A stretch of 64,000 nt of DNA from an uncultured Flavobacteriaceae bacterium (GCA_947494695.1 CANLWB010000007.1:186001-250000), one strand, 5' to 3'. Shown: positions 44,532 through 56,434, numbered from the stretch's first letter. Made by a program: numbers and translations. The notes: generated from the letters alone by a model not told the origin.

Positions 44532-44754
44532 TAGGGAACATGTTTTCTCACTTCTTGTCATGTTTTTATATGCCCAGAGTGTTCAATTTAAACGAATCTA
44601 GTTACGATGACTGAATGTGTTGTTACGTTAATATTCGTCTACCAATAAATGAGTCGGCTCATTGCCTTACTTAAAAAATAACATTACTGTTTTACCTATT
44701 TGCCCAGGATATCGATTATTAAAACACATCAAAATCAGGTTATTCGTATTTTAA

Positions 44755-44823
44755 AGAGGCTGTTTATAATGTAGTTATTAGAGGATAAAAACCTCTCTAA
44801 ATTAAACGTTATAAGCAACCTCT
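44755..44823. repeat. Long hairpin-forming inverted repeat, probable terminator
   Basis: Outer arms AGAGGCTGTTTATAA (44755-44769) and the complement of AGAGGTTGCTTATAA (44809-44823) match at 13 of 15 positions; an inner GAGG/CCTC pair adds to the stem. It lies just after the stop of the YwqK-like gene and could stop transcription on either strand. Confidence 0.6.
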
Positions 44824-44828
44824 TTTCC

Positions 44829-45527
44829 CTAATTCTTTTTATACTTTCCCTCTGGTGAAAAGTTTGTCTCATTAATGAGTTCACCATTTTCGTAGTATTT
44901 CCAGGTACCGTGTTTCTTTCCGTTCTTATATCGGCCTTCAGTGATCAAATCACCAGCTTTATTATAAAATTTAGAGTCACCATGTAATTCACCTCCGGCA
45001 TATACATAAGTTTTTACAATCACATTATTGGTAGAATACCAGGTTGAAACACCCTCTAGCTTCCCCGCAACATAATGTTGTTTCTCGGCTATTTGTCCGT
45101 TCGGGTAATAAACATGACGTTCTCCATGTAAACTCCCTTTATCATTATAATGCTCTAAGGTTAAAAGCTTATCTGAAGACTTTTGATAATACTTCCATTC
45201 ACCAATATATAATTTACCATTCATTTCTCCTTCGCTAATCACTTTTCCCCGAGAAGTAAAAAACTTAACATAAGTTTTATCATTATGTTCGTTAAATGTT
45301 CTCGTTGCAGTTAATACCGCCGTTGTTCTTCTTTTCTTATAAAACTTGAAGGTTCCAATTTCTTTGCCATGAAAAAATTCTCCTTCATAGCGAAGAAGAT
45401 CACTATTTTTAAATTTCTTTTTCCAAATACCATGACGTTTTCCCTGCTCATCAAACTGATTAATACTTTGAGAGAGTCCTACATTATAAACGCATAAAAT
45501 AAGTAGTATTAATATTAGTCTTTTCAT
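44829..45527 (-). CDS. MORN-repeat (YwqK-like) secreted protein
   Basis: 232 residues with a signal peptide (LILLILCVYNVGLSQS). Six or more MORN-type repeats of about 22 residues: FDEQGKRHGIWKKKF, YEGEFFHGKEIGTFKFY, MNGKLYIGEWKYY, DKGSLHGERHVYYPNGQIA, KHGTWKYYENGELI. Database pipelines call such proteins 'YwqK family antitoxin', but no toxin gene is adjacent and the protein is exported, so an antitoxin role is not supported here. More likely a structural or binding protein of the periplasm. Monocistronic. Confidence 0.85.
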   Translation of the reverse strand: MKRLILILLILCVYNVGLSQSINQFDEQGKRHGIWKKKFKNSDLLRYEGEFFHGKEIGTFKFYKKRRTTAVLTATRTFNEHNDKTYVKFFTSRGKVISEGEMNGKLYIGEWKYYQKSSDKLLTLEHYNDKGSLHGERHVYYPNGQIAEKQHYVAGKLEGVSTWYSTNNVIVKTYVYAGGELHGDSKFYNKAGDLITEGRYKNGKKHGTWKYYENGELINETNFSPEGKYKKN

Positions 45528-45614
45528 TTTAGATATTCAATTTTTAAAACTTTATTTATCGAAATTACACTTAAGTAAACGAAAATATTATTTTCAAATT
45601 GTACTTCAAAAAAG

Positions 45615-45744
45615 GAGGGCCTCTAAAAAGTTCTGGAATTGTCATTTTGAGCGCAGCCGAAAAATCTTAAAACCTTAATAAATAAGCGTTTAATTTTTAT
45701 AGATTCTTCACTTTGTTCAGAATGACATCCTTTTAGACGCCCTC
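45615..45744. repeat. Palindromic intergenic element
   Basis: Two nested inverted repeats: outer GAGGGCCTCTAAAAAG (45615-45630) with CTTTTAGACGCCCTC (45730-45744), inner GTCATTTTGAGCGCAGCCGA (from 45641) with TTCACTTTGTTCAGAATGAC (to 45726). The 'GTCATTxTGAGCGxAGxxGAAxAATCT' motif is one I recall as dispersed between genes in many Flavobacteriaceae genomes; its origin is probably a non-autonomous mobile element. Confidence 0.7.
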
Positions 45745-45763
45745 TTTCTTTTAATTTTGAATT

Positions 45764-45793
45764 AAAAACACCTCACTCTATTTTAAGAGGTGT
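45764..45793 (-). terminator. Terminator of yidC
   Basis: ACACCTC (45768-45774) pairs with GAGGTGT (45787-45793). On the minus strand it is followed by TTTTT and lies 4 bp after the yidC stop. Confidence 0.75.
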
Positions 45794-45796
45794 CGT

Positions 45797-47695
45797 TTAT
45801 TTTTTTCTTTTCTGCTGCGTTTGTTTTTGCTTCTCTGCCTGCTCCATCATTTCCTGCATTCTGGCCTGAAATTTATTTTGCTTTCTAGGCTTCTTTTTCT
45901 TCTCTTGAATTTGAGCATGGATTTTTTCCTCGTCAAGAATATAATTCTTTATAACCAGGATAATTCCAATACTAATCAAGTTAGATATAAAATAATATAA
46001 ACTTAATCCAGAAGCATAGTTATTAAAGAAGAATAGCATCATGATTGGCGAGAAATACATCATATACTTCATCATTTTCGTCATATCTGGCATGCCTTCT
46101 TGTTGTGGTTGCGCGTTTACTTGTTGTCCCGTTGTTAAACGCATATAAAAGAATATCGCTATAGAAGCCAATAACGGAAATAAACTCACATGGTCCCCAT
46201 AAAACGGAATACTAAACGGAAGGTTTGCTACAGTATCGTAAGACGATAAATCTTCAACCCATAAGAAGCTCTTTTGTCTTAAATCGAAAGCCGAAGGGAA
46301 GAACTGGAACAAGGCATAAAATACGGGCAACTGGATCAATGCCGGTAAACATCCCGCGAGTGGACTTGCGCCTGCTTTGGTTTGTAAGGCCATGGTCTCC
46401 TGTTGCGCCTTCATTTTATTATCTTTATGCTTCTCACGAATCGCATCTAATTCAGGTTTAAGAATCTTCATTTTTGCCTGTGACAAGAATTGTTTGTATT
46501 GTACAAATGACAATAATATTTTAACCAAAATCGTCATGACAACAATAGCAATACCATATGGCATTAAACCTCCTAAGAATCCAAATAAAGGCATAAAAAC
46601 GTAACGGTTAATAAATCCGAAAATCCCCCAACCAAGAGGCACAATTTCGTCTAAATTCCTATCGTATGCATTTAATATTCTGTAATCACTCGGCCCGTAA
46701 TACCAATCCAATGTTTTATTAATCTCTCCACCTTCTAATTCCAAAGGTAATTTGGCTGCAAAGGCTTTGGTGTAAACGGTGTCAACTTCTTCATCCTGCA
46801 CCAGATTTCTAGACTCAAAAGATCCTTTTTTAAATGAAGCATCTGCTAATAATACAGATGTAAAAAAGTGCTGCTTAAATGCTACATAACTAACATCCTC
46901 GGCAGTATCTTCCGCCTGCTCTTGTTGTCCTAAATAGTCATCTTTACCATCTTCATATTCATAAATAACTTCGGTATATCTATTTTCGTAGGAAATACTT
47001 TTAGCATGGCGATACGTTTTAAGATCCCAATCTAGATTTACGTCCTGCGAGCTATTAATAACATCATTTAAACCTTGTGAGCGAATGGTGAACCCCATCA
47101 TATAATCCCCATTGTTCAACTCGTAACGGTACTCAAGAAACTTACTTTCAGACACCTTAAGTTTCATAGAAACAATCGTATTCTCTCCATTCTTTGTTAC
47201 CGTTGGTTCAAAGTATAAATCTTTGGTATTAAGTATTCTGCTATCGGTGGTTCCAAAGTTAATATTGAAAGAAGCATTATCGTCCTTTATCAAGTAAATA
47301 GGAGCTTCTTTAAAATCTACAAACGCTTTTAATTTTACTTCCGATAAATACCCACCCTTATTATTAAACTTTAATGCCAATAGGTCACTTTCAACAACGG
47401 TTTCTTCTTCTGAAGCTCTAGCTGCTGAATAGGCAAAAGCTCCAAACTTGCTTTTTAAATTAACTAGTTGAAGTGAATCTAAATCTTTGCCCGGAGTAAA
47501 ATCTGAAGCGGTAGTAACTTTTGTTTGGTTTTTTTCTGAAGCTTTTTTCTCAACAGCAATTTGCTCTTGCTTTTCTTTTTCCTGAGCTTCCAATTCTTCT
47601 GGCGTTGGTTGATTCTGCCAGAGCATATACATTAAAATTCCGAAAATGAGTAAAAACCCAATGACCGAATTAATATCTAACTTTTTTTCTTCCAT
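45797..47695 (-). CDS. yidC: Membrane protein insertase YidC
   Basis: 632 residues. YidC inserts and folds inner-membrane proteins, alone or with SecYEG. TM1 near 13-26 (VIGFLLIFGILMYML), a large periplasmic beta-domain (about 95-350), then the conserved five-helix core: FVMPLFGFLGGLMPYGIAIV, MKILKPELDAIREKHKDNK (cytoplasmic coiled loop), AGASPLAGCLPALIQLPVFY and MMKYMMYFSPIMMLFFFNNY. A positively charged tail (KKKKPRKQNKF) may contact ribosomes. Gram-negative-type length. It lies 101 bp after pyrG on the same strand, a common flavobacterial order. Confidence 0.96.
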   Translation of the reverse strand: MEEKKLDINSVIGFLLIFGILMYMLWQNQPTPEELEAQEKEKQEQIAVEKKASEKNQTKVTTASDFTPGKDLDSLQLVNLKSKFGAFAYSAARASEEETVVESDLLALKFNNKGGYLSEVKLKAFVDFKEAPIYLIKDDNASFNINFGTTDSRILNTKDLYFEPTVTKNGENTIVSMKLKVSESKFLEYRYELNNGDYMMGFTIRSQGLNDVINSSQDVNLDWDLKTYRHAKSISYENRYTEVIYEYEDGKDDYLGQQEQAEDTAEDVSYVAFKQHFFTSVLLADASFKKGSFESRNLVQDEEVDTVYTKAFAAKLPLELEGGEINKTLDWYYGPSDYRILNAYDRNLDEIVPLGWGIFGFINRYVFMPLFGFLGGLMPYGIAIVVMTILVKILLSFVQYKQFLSQAKMKILKPELDAIREKHKDNKMKAQQETMALQTKAGASPLAGCLPALIQLPVFYALFQFFPSAFDLRQKSFLWVEDLSSYDTVANLPFSIPFYGDHVSLFPLLASIAIFFYMRLTTGQQVNAQPQQEGMPDMTKMMKYMMYFSPIMMLFFFNNYASGLSLYYFISNLISIGIILVIKNYILDEEKIHAQIQEKKKKPRKQNKFQARMQEMMEQAEKQKQTQQKRKK

Positions 47696-47796
47696 GTAAT
47701 ATAGTATCAGTTAGTAGGCTATCGTTAATTTTAAATATAAATACTGTCCCAGCCTATCGAGGAACTTGAATTAGCTAATCAATAAGCTATCCAATT

Positions 47797-49470
<1,674 letters not shown>

Positions 49471-49539
49471 TTAAAATAGTTAATTAAGCATTAAGTTTAA
49501 GCGATTTTTTAACAATGATTTAAGCCGGAAAAAGAATAA

Positions 49540-49573
49540 AAAAAGAGACCATCTTTTCAGACCATCTCTTTTT
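49540..49573. terminator. Bidirectional hairpin terminator
   Basis: AAAAAGAGA (49540-49548) pairs with TCTCTTTTT (49565-49573) around a 16-nt loop. The A/T-rich ends allow termination on both strands. The rest of 49438-49802 has no recognisable gene. Confidence 0.5.
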
Positions 49574-49802
49574 AGAGTTTGAACGCATTTAAATTTTTCA
49601 GATTTAAGCGAAAATTAGAGTTTTTTGGTTCTGTTGTCCCGAAAATTCGGAATTGAATTGTTTTCCATCTACCATATGTTCTGGTAAGAGCGTTACGGAA
49701 GGAAAAAAGACAAAAACCGAACTAAAAAAACAGTAATTTTTTTTAACAAAAAAGTTTAAATGCGCTCCTCAATAAAAATAATCTATTTAACTATGAAAAC
49801 AT

Positions 49803-50912
49803 TTATAAAATCACTTTTTTATTGATTTTGGAACCATTTTCACCTACAATAGATACCACATAGAGTCCTTGTAGGCCATCAACTGGAATTGATAATGCAT
49901 CATTTGGTGCATTAACTTTTAATTTATTCATCATTCGCCCACTAATATCGTACAGTACTACATGTCCAGAGGTTTCCATGTTTTGAATGACAAGTTCCGA
50001 TGACGACGTATAAATCTTAATATTTGATGTATATGAATCCGCCACATCCAGCAATTCACAATTCACACCACTTCTGGAATATCCACATACGGTTTCCCAT
50101 GCCATTTCCTGTAATTGTCTTCCCAGTGTTTCACCTGGAGAGTTATAGGGTATCCCCCAGACATTGTTGGTATTTACAGTTAAGCCTACAGGTGATTTTT
50201 TATATACGGTTGCATACATAACACAGGCTACATAGTAACTGCCTATTTCGTTAAGATGAATATCATCTTTGTAAAAATACTCTATTGAATTAACACCACT
50301 TAGAGCATTATCCTCAATGGCATCATACAACCTAGCCATGGCCTGTCCAGCAGGAATCAATAACACATCATGATGTGTACTTAGGGAATTCGCATGATCT
50401 GCAATACCTTCCCATTTAACCAAATCATCATCTAAACGTTGTCTCCAGGGAATATGATCATCATTATCAAAAGAACAGTCCTCTAAACTAGGCCCACTAT
50501 TTATACAGTGCCAGGTTTCATAAATATACATCTGTCCATTGGGGACATGGCTATGAAAGAAGTTATGAAAATTAGCCGTCATCTCGTGTGTACCAGACCA
50601 TGTTAAATGATTTTGTAAAGGTACCGCCTCTGTAACAATCAAACGATCGTAATTCCCCGTTGGCAGATCGATACTGTAATCCCAGTCACCTTCTCCATTT
50701 TCAGGATTTCTCCATTGATTCCATAAGGGCGAACCATTAATTATCTGGTTTCCAAAACTATAAGTTACAGACGGATCGTCGTTCGCCAGTTCATCAATCA
50801 TTTGGGGGATGGTATGCGCAATTAAACTATGCCCAACAAAATATACGGCATGATCTTGGGCGGTTAATACATTACATAAAAATGCCGCTAATAAGTAGGT
50901 CAATTTTCTCAT
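49803..50912 (-). CDS. SGNH-hydrolase-like T9SS-sorted protein
   Basis: 369 residues from the ATG at 50912, which gives signal peptide MRKLTYLLAAFLCNVLTAQ; the longer frame to 50954 would spoil it. Near the N-terminus VYFVGHSLIAHTIPQM replaces the GDSL block of SGNH hydrolases (Ser29), and DDIHLNEIGSYYVA supplies the Asp-x-x-His end of the triad. The Gly block (NGSPLW) and an Asn position are plausible. The C-terminus (TSNIKIYTSSSELVIQ to KINKKVIL) is a T9SS type A sorting domain. Possibly an esterase on polysaccharide acetyl groups; substrate unknown. Confidence 0.75.
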   Translation of the reverse strand: MRKLTYLLAAFLCNVLTAQDHAVYFVGHSLIAHTIPQMIDELANDDPSVTYSFGNQIINGSPLWNQWRNPENGEGDWDYSIDLPTGNYDRLIVTEAVPLQNHLTWSGTHEMTANFHNFFHSHVPNGQMYIYETWHCINSGPSLEDCSFDNDDHIPWRQRLDDDLVKWEGIADHANSLSTHHDVLLIPAGQAMARLYDAIEDNALSGVNSIEYFYKDDIHLNEIGSYYVACVMYATVYKKSPVGLTVNTNNVWGIPYNSPGETLGRQLQEMAWETVCGYSRSGVNCELLDVADSYTSNIKIYTSSSELVIQNMETSGHVVLYDISGRMMNKLKVNAPNDALSIPVDGLQGLYVVSIVGENGSKINKKVIL

Positions 50913-51261
50913 AAGTAGATTTGTTTTAATTATTCTCCAGATTTTGCAACACAAATTCCCGTTTTTCTCAAAAAATCAAGATGAATTCGTGTTTCAATTT
51001 TCAGAAACAAATATAAATGCACTATTTTATTTATAGCCCCCTGTATTCCGTGTAAAACATGTTCTAAAACAATAATTTATAAAAACACCTTCGAACAACA
51101 AAAGCATATTTTTTGTCTAAAATTAGAGGGGCAAGATGCATTAACCATATAACAGTCTTCAATTAAAACTTCCTACCATAGCGTTAAAAAAAGAATATAA
51201 ATTTGCATTAGCCCGTTGTGTATTTCATAGTTTGAAATAACGCTTCGGGTTATAAAGCAAC

Positions 51262-51626
51262 TGTTTTTTTGAATTGTTAGAGCTATTGTAGAAGAACTGG
51301 CTGGTACAGGTTTTGAATCACACATGAAACAAGCATATTTTAAGATCTTAAAACTAAATTCGGCCACCTATGTTGGATTAAAAAAATGATTCCCACAAGA
51401 GTTACAAGTTGTAGAATGGTTAATAAGAACTGGAAATGTTTCGTTTAAATTATGCTACTCCCATGTATGCCGTCGTTGGTTTAAAAATCAATATTCATGA
51501 TCTAATTAATTGGTTTCAGGCCCTTTTAAGTGAAAAAATATGAGATAGGGACAACTAGAACATATTTGAACTCCTATTAAACTAAATAACGGTGAAGATG
51601 GTTACTTCGGATTGGGTTGAGAGGCC
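51262..51626 (+). pseudogene. Possible decayed gene
   Basis: Protein-like segments occur in changing + strand frames: VEELAGTGFESHMKQAYFKI (around 51283-51342), MFRLNYATPMYAVVGLKINI (around 51435-51494) and TPIKLNNGEDGYFGLG (around 51572-51619), separated by stops and frame changes. I recognise no family. The rest of 50913-51652 shows nothing else. It may be chance, but the codon pattern is more ordered than nearby intergenic DNA. Confidence 0.25.
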
Positions 51627-51652
51627 TCTAAATAAGGAAGGTTTATAGCGTT

Positions 51653-51883
51653 TTATTTTTTAGGGTACTGTTTTCGAATATTACGAATCAAATCTTCTAA
51701 ACCATTCATTTTCACTTCGTAAACCTGTAATAGCATATCTCCAAGCTTTCCCTTAGGAAACCCTTTCCCATGATACCAAACCAGATAATATTCTGGTAAA
51801 TCAATTAAATAGCGGTCTTTGTATTTCCCAAAAGGCATTTTCATATGCGCTAAATCGATTAGAAACTGTTTGTCTGGTAGCAT
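51653..51883 (-). CDS. DUF3820 family small protein
   Basis: 76 residues with the DUF3820 signature MPFGKYKDRYLIDLPEYYL then WYHGKGFPKGKLGDMLLQV. No signal peptide. The family is common in proteobacteria and Bacteroidota; the compact fold with the 'FGKYKGxxL' turn is also found attached to exonuclease domains, so a nucleic-acid role is possible but unproven. It follows the DUF922 gene by 4 bp on the same strand and is probably co-transcribed. Confidence 0.85.
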   Translation of the reverse strand: MLPDKQFLIDLAHMKMPFGKYKDRYLIDLPEYYLVWYHGKGFPKGKLGDMLLQVYEVKMNGLEDLIRNIRKQYPKK

Positions 51884-51887
51884 AAAA

Positions 51888-52427
51888 TTAATGGTCTAAT
51901 TTATATTTGGAATAAGTTTTCAATGCTTTGGTAACATAAATTTTCCATTTGGCCTGGGCCTCTACATTTCTGGAATAATTGGTTTCAGAATCGTACGTTC
52001 TTTGCATTTGAGAAAGCGCTTTATTAATATTATCATGGATGGCTCTTAATTCATCTGGAACGCGATTAGATATTTTAATCTGATCTATACGCTGTCTAAA
52101 CTTACGTGCATGTAATTCGGTAATATCAAAATGCAACTGCTCGTGTTCTAATACATGGGTATCTGCCATTTCTTTTTTATACCAGGATTTTTCAGGATAA
52201 AAATGCGCATGTACTTCTGAAGTAAAACTTACTACCTGATCATCTAAAGTATTCACCGAAAAGGCAAATGTAATTCCAGAAGCTGTAACAGCCACAGCAC
52301 TCATCTTTGGATTGGGCTTGTCTTTAAAATCGGTCCAGGATAACTTATAGGAGGTATTCCAGGCTATGGCAGGTTCATCCTGTTGAACACATAGAAAACA
52401 ACATAAAATAAGAAAGACTCTAATCAC
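51888..52427 (-). CDS. DUF922 family metalloprotease-like protein
   Basis: 179 residues with a signal peptide (MIRVFLILCCFLCVQQ). Core: WNTSYKLSWTDFKDKPNPKM, then HVLEHEQLHFDITELHARKF holding the HExxHxD-like set (His-Glu-Gln-Leu-His) typical of DUF922 'predicted secreted Zn-dependent protease' proteins. A Zn-dependent activity is likely from the motif but not shown. Periplasmic. First gene of a two-gene unit with DUF3820. Confidence 0.82.
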   Translation of the reverse strand: MIRVFLILCCFLCVQQDEPAIAWNTSYKLSWTDFKDKPNPKMSAVAVTASGITFAFSVNTLDDQVVSFTSEVHAHFYPEKSWYKKEMADTHVLEHEQLHFDITELHARKFRQRIDQIKISNRVPDELRAIHDNINKALSQMQRTYDSETNYSRNVEAQAKWKIYVTKALKTYSKYKLDH

Positions 52428-52667
52428 AGGGTTGGAAATATTAAATTAACTCATTATACTATGTAAAGTCCAAATACACCACAGCTTATACTTAGAAATT
52501 ATTTACCGAACAGATGAACAATCGAAACATAAGACGCTGTACCTGATTAACTTTTATTAAAGCTTTAAATATATAGCAAACAGATTGTCATCCTTCGATT
52601 CTACCAGCCTACGAAGCTTCATCCTTGTCCCATGGTATCTCCCATAGACAAATAATTAGGATGTTCT

Positions 52668-54599
52668 TTATTGGTTTACCTCAACAATATTTAAATTGTC
52701 ATACTTCACCAAATACACAGCATTATTATAGTAACCACCAAAAAGTTTCTTTTTATAAGCAAACTTGTTTTCCACATATTCTGTAAGAGGTGCTTTATTA
52801 ATCGACATGTATAAATCTTTAGAAGACACCAAACGTAATACCACATCCATAGTCAGATCGTAACCTTTAACAGCTCTGTTATTGGGTGTTTCATTATAGG
52901 TCTTCTTATATTTTCTCACGAAGGCATTATTACGGTCTCCACTGTAATCTCTGGTGGTGGTTGAAAAATGAAAGTTTAGGTCAGACAAGTGCGTATAATC
53001 TACCTCATCACCTTCGAAAGCAGAATTTATATTTGTCGTTACTAACGTTATATTAATCTCCTTCTTTCGTTCTGCTCTATTTTCTTCTTGAATTAGAGCC
53101 GCCAAAATACTGGTGACATTAGATACAAATCCAGCATCCTCAGTTTCTAAAAACACCATATTGTTACCTGCTTTTATTTCTTTTTCAATATCCGGCCTAC
53201 TTACAAAGAACTTGTCTTCTCCTTCTTTACCTTTTCTAGAATAGATCTGCTTAGCACTATTAAACTCTAGTTTAAGATCATTTGAAATGGCTTCGTTCTT
53301 GGTATCAGCAATAATGAGAATATTATTGTTTAAAGTATCAGATTTAACAAAGTTTACAATACGCTTTTTTAATAAATCGTCTGATGGTCTTGACTGAAAT
53401 ACATTATCGTACAACTTCAAATTTGTTCCAATTGGAGAGATTATCGGCACATTATATGCTTTCAATTCTGAGGCTGCTGCTTCAAAGCTTTTTGGTGTTA
53501 ACGGACCGATAACAGCATCCACATTTTCGAAGTCATTATCTTTAATAATCTGCTTTACCTCGCTTGTTTGATTTCTGGTATCGTAAACATCAACTTTTAA
53601 TGAAATACCTAAAGATTTTAAAGAATCTAGTGCCATTAAAACACCAGAGTGAAAGTCTAACGATGCATTTAAATATGGATCTTTTCTAATACTTCTTGTG
53701 ATATCGGGAACGGTATCAAAATCTACACGATTTAGTCTAAACGGTAGCATTAATGCGATATGCTTCGTATCAAAATCAATAATACTATCTACAAGATTAA
53801 CTTTTTGAATATTAACTTCTGAAATATCACCAGTTATATTAGCATAAGGTACCTTTAAAATCATTCCGGCTTTAAGACCACCTTCCTTAAGAATTGGATT
53901 TAAAGTCTCCAGCGCCTCTTGTTCCAGGCCTAATTTGAGTTTCAATCTATAAAAGCCTTCTTTTGGCAGGACTTTATAGTAACCGTACGTTTCATCAACT
54001 TCCTTTTCCTTGCCCCCATCAATATTTGGCACTTTTAAGATTTGTCCTTCCTGTAAAACGTCTCCCATCTCGGGGTTGAGTTCTTCAAGTTCTTTAACTG
54101 TTATTCCAAATTTATAGGCAATACGCCATTTTCCTTCCTTAGGAAGTACCTTATAGTCTTTGGTAAGATTGTTTTCTTCTTCGACTTCTGTAACTTTAAA
54201 TATTGGGATTTGAAGTCTATCTCCTTTTCTTAGTGGGTCTGCATATAAAAACGTGTTATGCTTCTTAATGTCATCTATAGTAATATTGTATTTCTGGGAC
54301 AGACTATAGAGTGTTTCCCGCTTTCTGGTTTTATGTTTCTTAAAACCATCTAACTCCTTAACCATGGTTATCTTTGGTGGATTTGCCTTCGACTTTGGAA
54401 TGATTAAAACCGAATTAACCCGTAACTCTTTTTTAGCATCTGGATTTAAAACATAAATATCTGATGGCGTTACATGATATTGTTTCGCAATATCATCAAT
54501 CGTTTCTCCTTGTTTAACTTTATGAGTGCTATAATTTTGAGCTTGAACGGTGCTAAAGCTAAATAAAGCCAAGCATAAAATGAAAAAGAGTTTATTCAT
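52668..54599 (-). CDS. LysM and type 1 periplasmic-binding domain protein
   Basis: 643 residues from the ATG at 54599 (MNKLFFILCLALFSF signal peptide); the frame reaches 54620 but only this start fits. LysM domains at about 24-70 (HKVKQGETIDDIAKQYHVTP) and 88-135 (KRETLYSLSQKYNITIDDIK), and two degenerate LysM-like units at about 150-265. From about 275 to the end lies a type 1 periplasmic-binding fold (IALMLPFRLN, VDAVIGPLTPKSFEAAA, VPIISPIGTNLKL, AVKGYDLTMDVVLRLV), as in LivJ/LppC-like proteins. It probably holds to peptidoglycan and binds a ligand or partner. It lies downstream of guaA, as often in Bacteroidota. Confidence 0.88.
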   Translation of the reverse strand: MNKLFFILCLALFSFSTVQAQNYSTHKVKQGETIDDIAKQYHVTPSDIYVLNPDAKKELRVNSVLIIPKSKANPPKITMVKELDGFKKHKTRKRETLYSLSQKYNITIDDIKKHNTFLYADPLRKGDRLQIPIFKVTEVEEENNLTKDYKVLPKEGKWRIAYKFGITVKELEELNPEMGDVLQEGQILKVPNIDGGKEKEVDETYGYYKVLPKEGFYRLKLKLGLEQEALETLNPILKEGGLKAGMILKVPYANITGDISEVNIQKVNLVDSIIDFDTKHIALMLPFRLNRVDFDTVPDITRSIRKDPYLNASLDFHSGVLMALDSLKSLGISLKVDVYDTRNQTSEVKQIIKDNDFENVDAVIGPLTPKSFEAAASELKAYNVPIISPIGTNLKLYDNVFQSRPSDDLLKKRIVNFVKSDTLNNNILIIADTKNEAISNDLKLEFNSAKQIYSRKGKEGEDKFFVSRPDIEKEIKAGNNMVFLETEDAGFVSNVTSILAALIQEENRAERKKEINITLVTTNINSAFEGDEVDYTHLSDLNFHFSTTTRDYSGDRNNAFVRKYKKTYNETPNNRAVKGYDLTMDVVLRLVSSKDLYMSINKAPLTEYVENKFAYKKKLFGGYYNNAVYLVKYDNLNIVEVNQ

Positions 54600-54887
54600 G
54601 TAATCAGTTTTTAATTGCATTTTTGGGACGGTTCCGCAATTTATTATCGTAAACTTTTGCCTTTCTTTTTTTTATATCGCACATAGCATGCCAAAAATAA
54701 AAGCATAAGTATACTGACTAACAATATATTTCGAACCTACTTACTTAATTTATATACGGTTATTGGTTGTAATCAAGATGATTTCTAAAATCAAATATAG
54801 CTTACAAATATTATAACATCCAACTTAATAGCGGTAATTATCATTTTAAATAGTAATTACAATAGTGACGCCTACTTTAAAAGCTCG

Positions 54888-56423
54888 TTATTCCCACTCA
54901 ATCGTTGCCGGAGGTTTAGAACTAATATCGTAAACTACTCTATTAACGCCTTTTACCTTATTTATTATGTCGTTTGATGTTTTTTGTAGAAATTCATATG
55001 GTAAATTCACCCAATCCGCAGTCATTCCATCGGTACTTTCTACAGCTCTAAGCGCTACACATTTTTCGTAGGTACGCTCATCGCCCATCACCCCAACGCT
55101 ATTAACAGGAAGTAGCATTGCTCCTGCCTGCCATACTTTATCGTATAAACCCCAGGTTTTTAAACCATCAATAAAAATGGCATCAACGTCTTGAAGAATG
55201 CGTACTTTTTCTGCCGTAATATCTCCTAAAATACGAATTCCAAGTCCTGGCCCTGGGAATGGATGACGTCCCAATAATTCGGGATCGATTCCTAAAGTAG
55301 CCCCTACCCGTCTTACCTCATCTTTAAAGATAGCTCGAAGTGGTTCCACTATTTTTAATTTCATAAAATCAGGTAACCCACCTACATTATGATGACTTTT
55401 AATGGTAGCCGAAGGTCCGCCTGTGGCAGATACACTTTCTATAACATCTGGATATATCGTTCCTTGGGCTAACCACTTAACATCTTCTAACTTATGGGCT
55501 TCATCGTCGAAAACTTCAATAAAAGCATTTCCAATGGCTTTACGCTTTTTCTCGGGGTCCTCAATACCTTTTAAAGCATCCAGAAAACGTTGTGAGGCAT
55601 CAACCCCCTTCACGTTAAGTCCCATGCCTTCATATTGGTTTAAAACGTTTTCAAACTCGTTTTTACGAAGCAACCCATTATTTACAAATATGCAATACAG
55701 ATTATTACCTATAGCTTTATTTAGTAATACCGCAGCCACAGTAGAGTCTACACCTCCAGAAAGCCCTAATACCACCTTACCATCTCCTACCTTTTCCTGA
55801 ATGGCTTCTACCGTTTCTTCAACAAAAGAATCTGGAGTCCAATCCTGTTTAAGCCCAGCAATCTTAACTAAAAAGTTTTCTAATATCTGTTTTCCATCAG
55901 TGGAATGATATACTTCAGGGTGAAACTGAATCGCATATGTTGTCTCTCCTTCAATTTTATAAGCTGCGTTTTTAACATCATGCGTACTCGCTATTAGAAC
56001 ACTCCCCGTTGGTAATTCTTTGATCGTATCACTATGACTCATCCAAACCTGGCTCCCTTCATTAACCTGTTCAAAGAATACTTCTTCTTCTTTTATAAAG
56101 GATAAATTTGCACGTCCATATTCCCTGGTACTAGAGGGTGCCACTTCTCCTCCTGAGAAATGAGCTAAATATTGTGCGCCATAGCACACTCCTAAAAGTG
56201 GTTTTTCACCACGAATCTGAGACAAATCCGGGTGTAATGCTTCTTCCCCTCTAACCGAGTACGGACTTCCCGAAAGAATAACAGCTTTATAAGTTTCTAA
56301 ATTTTCCGGAATCTTATTAAATGGATGTATTTCGGAGTAAATGTTGAGTTCCCTAACTCGACGGGCAATAAGTTGTGTATATTGCGATCCGAAGTCTAAA
56401 ATTAGTACCTTGTCATGTTGCAT
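54888..56423 (-). CDS. guaA: GMP synthase (glutamine-hydrolysing)
   Basis: 511 residues from the ATG at 56423; the frame extends to a TTG at 56429, which is inside the promoter box. GuaA converts XMP to GMP with glutamine and ATP. Class I amidotransferase domain with [17 protein letters not shown], nucleophile Cys80 ([11 protein letters not shown]) and [14 protein letters not shown]-pyrophosphatase domain with P-loop [17 protein letters not shown] (about 217-233). Dimerisation domain ends [15 protein letters not shown], the universal GuaA C-terminus. The -7 box is only 3 nt before the ATG. Confidence 0.97.
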   Translation of the reverse strand: MQHDKVLILDFGSQYTQLIARRVRELNIYSEIHPFNKIPENLETYKAVILSGSPYSVRGEEALHPDLSQIRGEKPLLGVCYGAQYLAHFSGGEVAPSSTREYGRANLSFIKEEEVFFEQVNEGSQVWMSHSDTIKELPTGSVLIASTHDVKNAAYKIEGETTYAIQFHPEVYHSTDGKQILENFLVKIAGLKQDWTPDSFVEETVEAIQEKVGDGKVVLGLSGGVDSTVAAVLLNKAIGNNLYCIFVNNGLLRKNEFENVLNQYEGMGLNVKGVDASQRFLDALKGIEDPEKKRKAIGNAFIEVFDDEAHKLEDVKWLAQGTIYPDVIESVSATGGPSATIKSHHNVGGLPDFMKLKIVEPLRAIFKDEVRRVGATLGIDPELLGRHPFPGPGLGIRILGDITAEKVRILQDVDAIFIDGLKTWGLYDKVWQAGAMLLPVNSVGVMGDERTYEKCVALRAVESTDGMTADWVNLPYEFLQKTSNDIINKVKGVNRVVYDISSKPPATIEWE

Positions 56424-56426
56424 GCG

Positions 56427-56434
56427 CAAAAGTA
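56427..56434 (-). promoter_or_regulatory. -7 box of guaA, leaderless
   Basis: CAAAAGTA on + is TACTTTTG on the coding strand, a perfect TAnnTTTG box. Only GCG on + (56424-56426) separates it from the ATG, so +1 should fall at or just inside the start codon. Confidence 0.55.

Noticed and set aside
44829-45527. Toxin-antitoxin pair suggested by the YwqK-type name
   Set aside because: No toxin gene adjacent, and the protein has a signal peptide, so an antitoxin role does not fit.
51173-51367. A 64-codon minus-strand frame
   Set aside because: It is opposite the protein-like + strand segments of the decayed region and shows no signal or domain.
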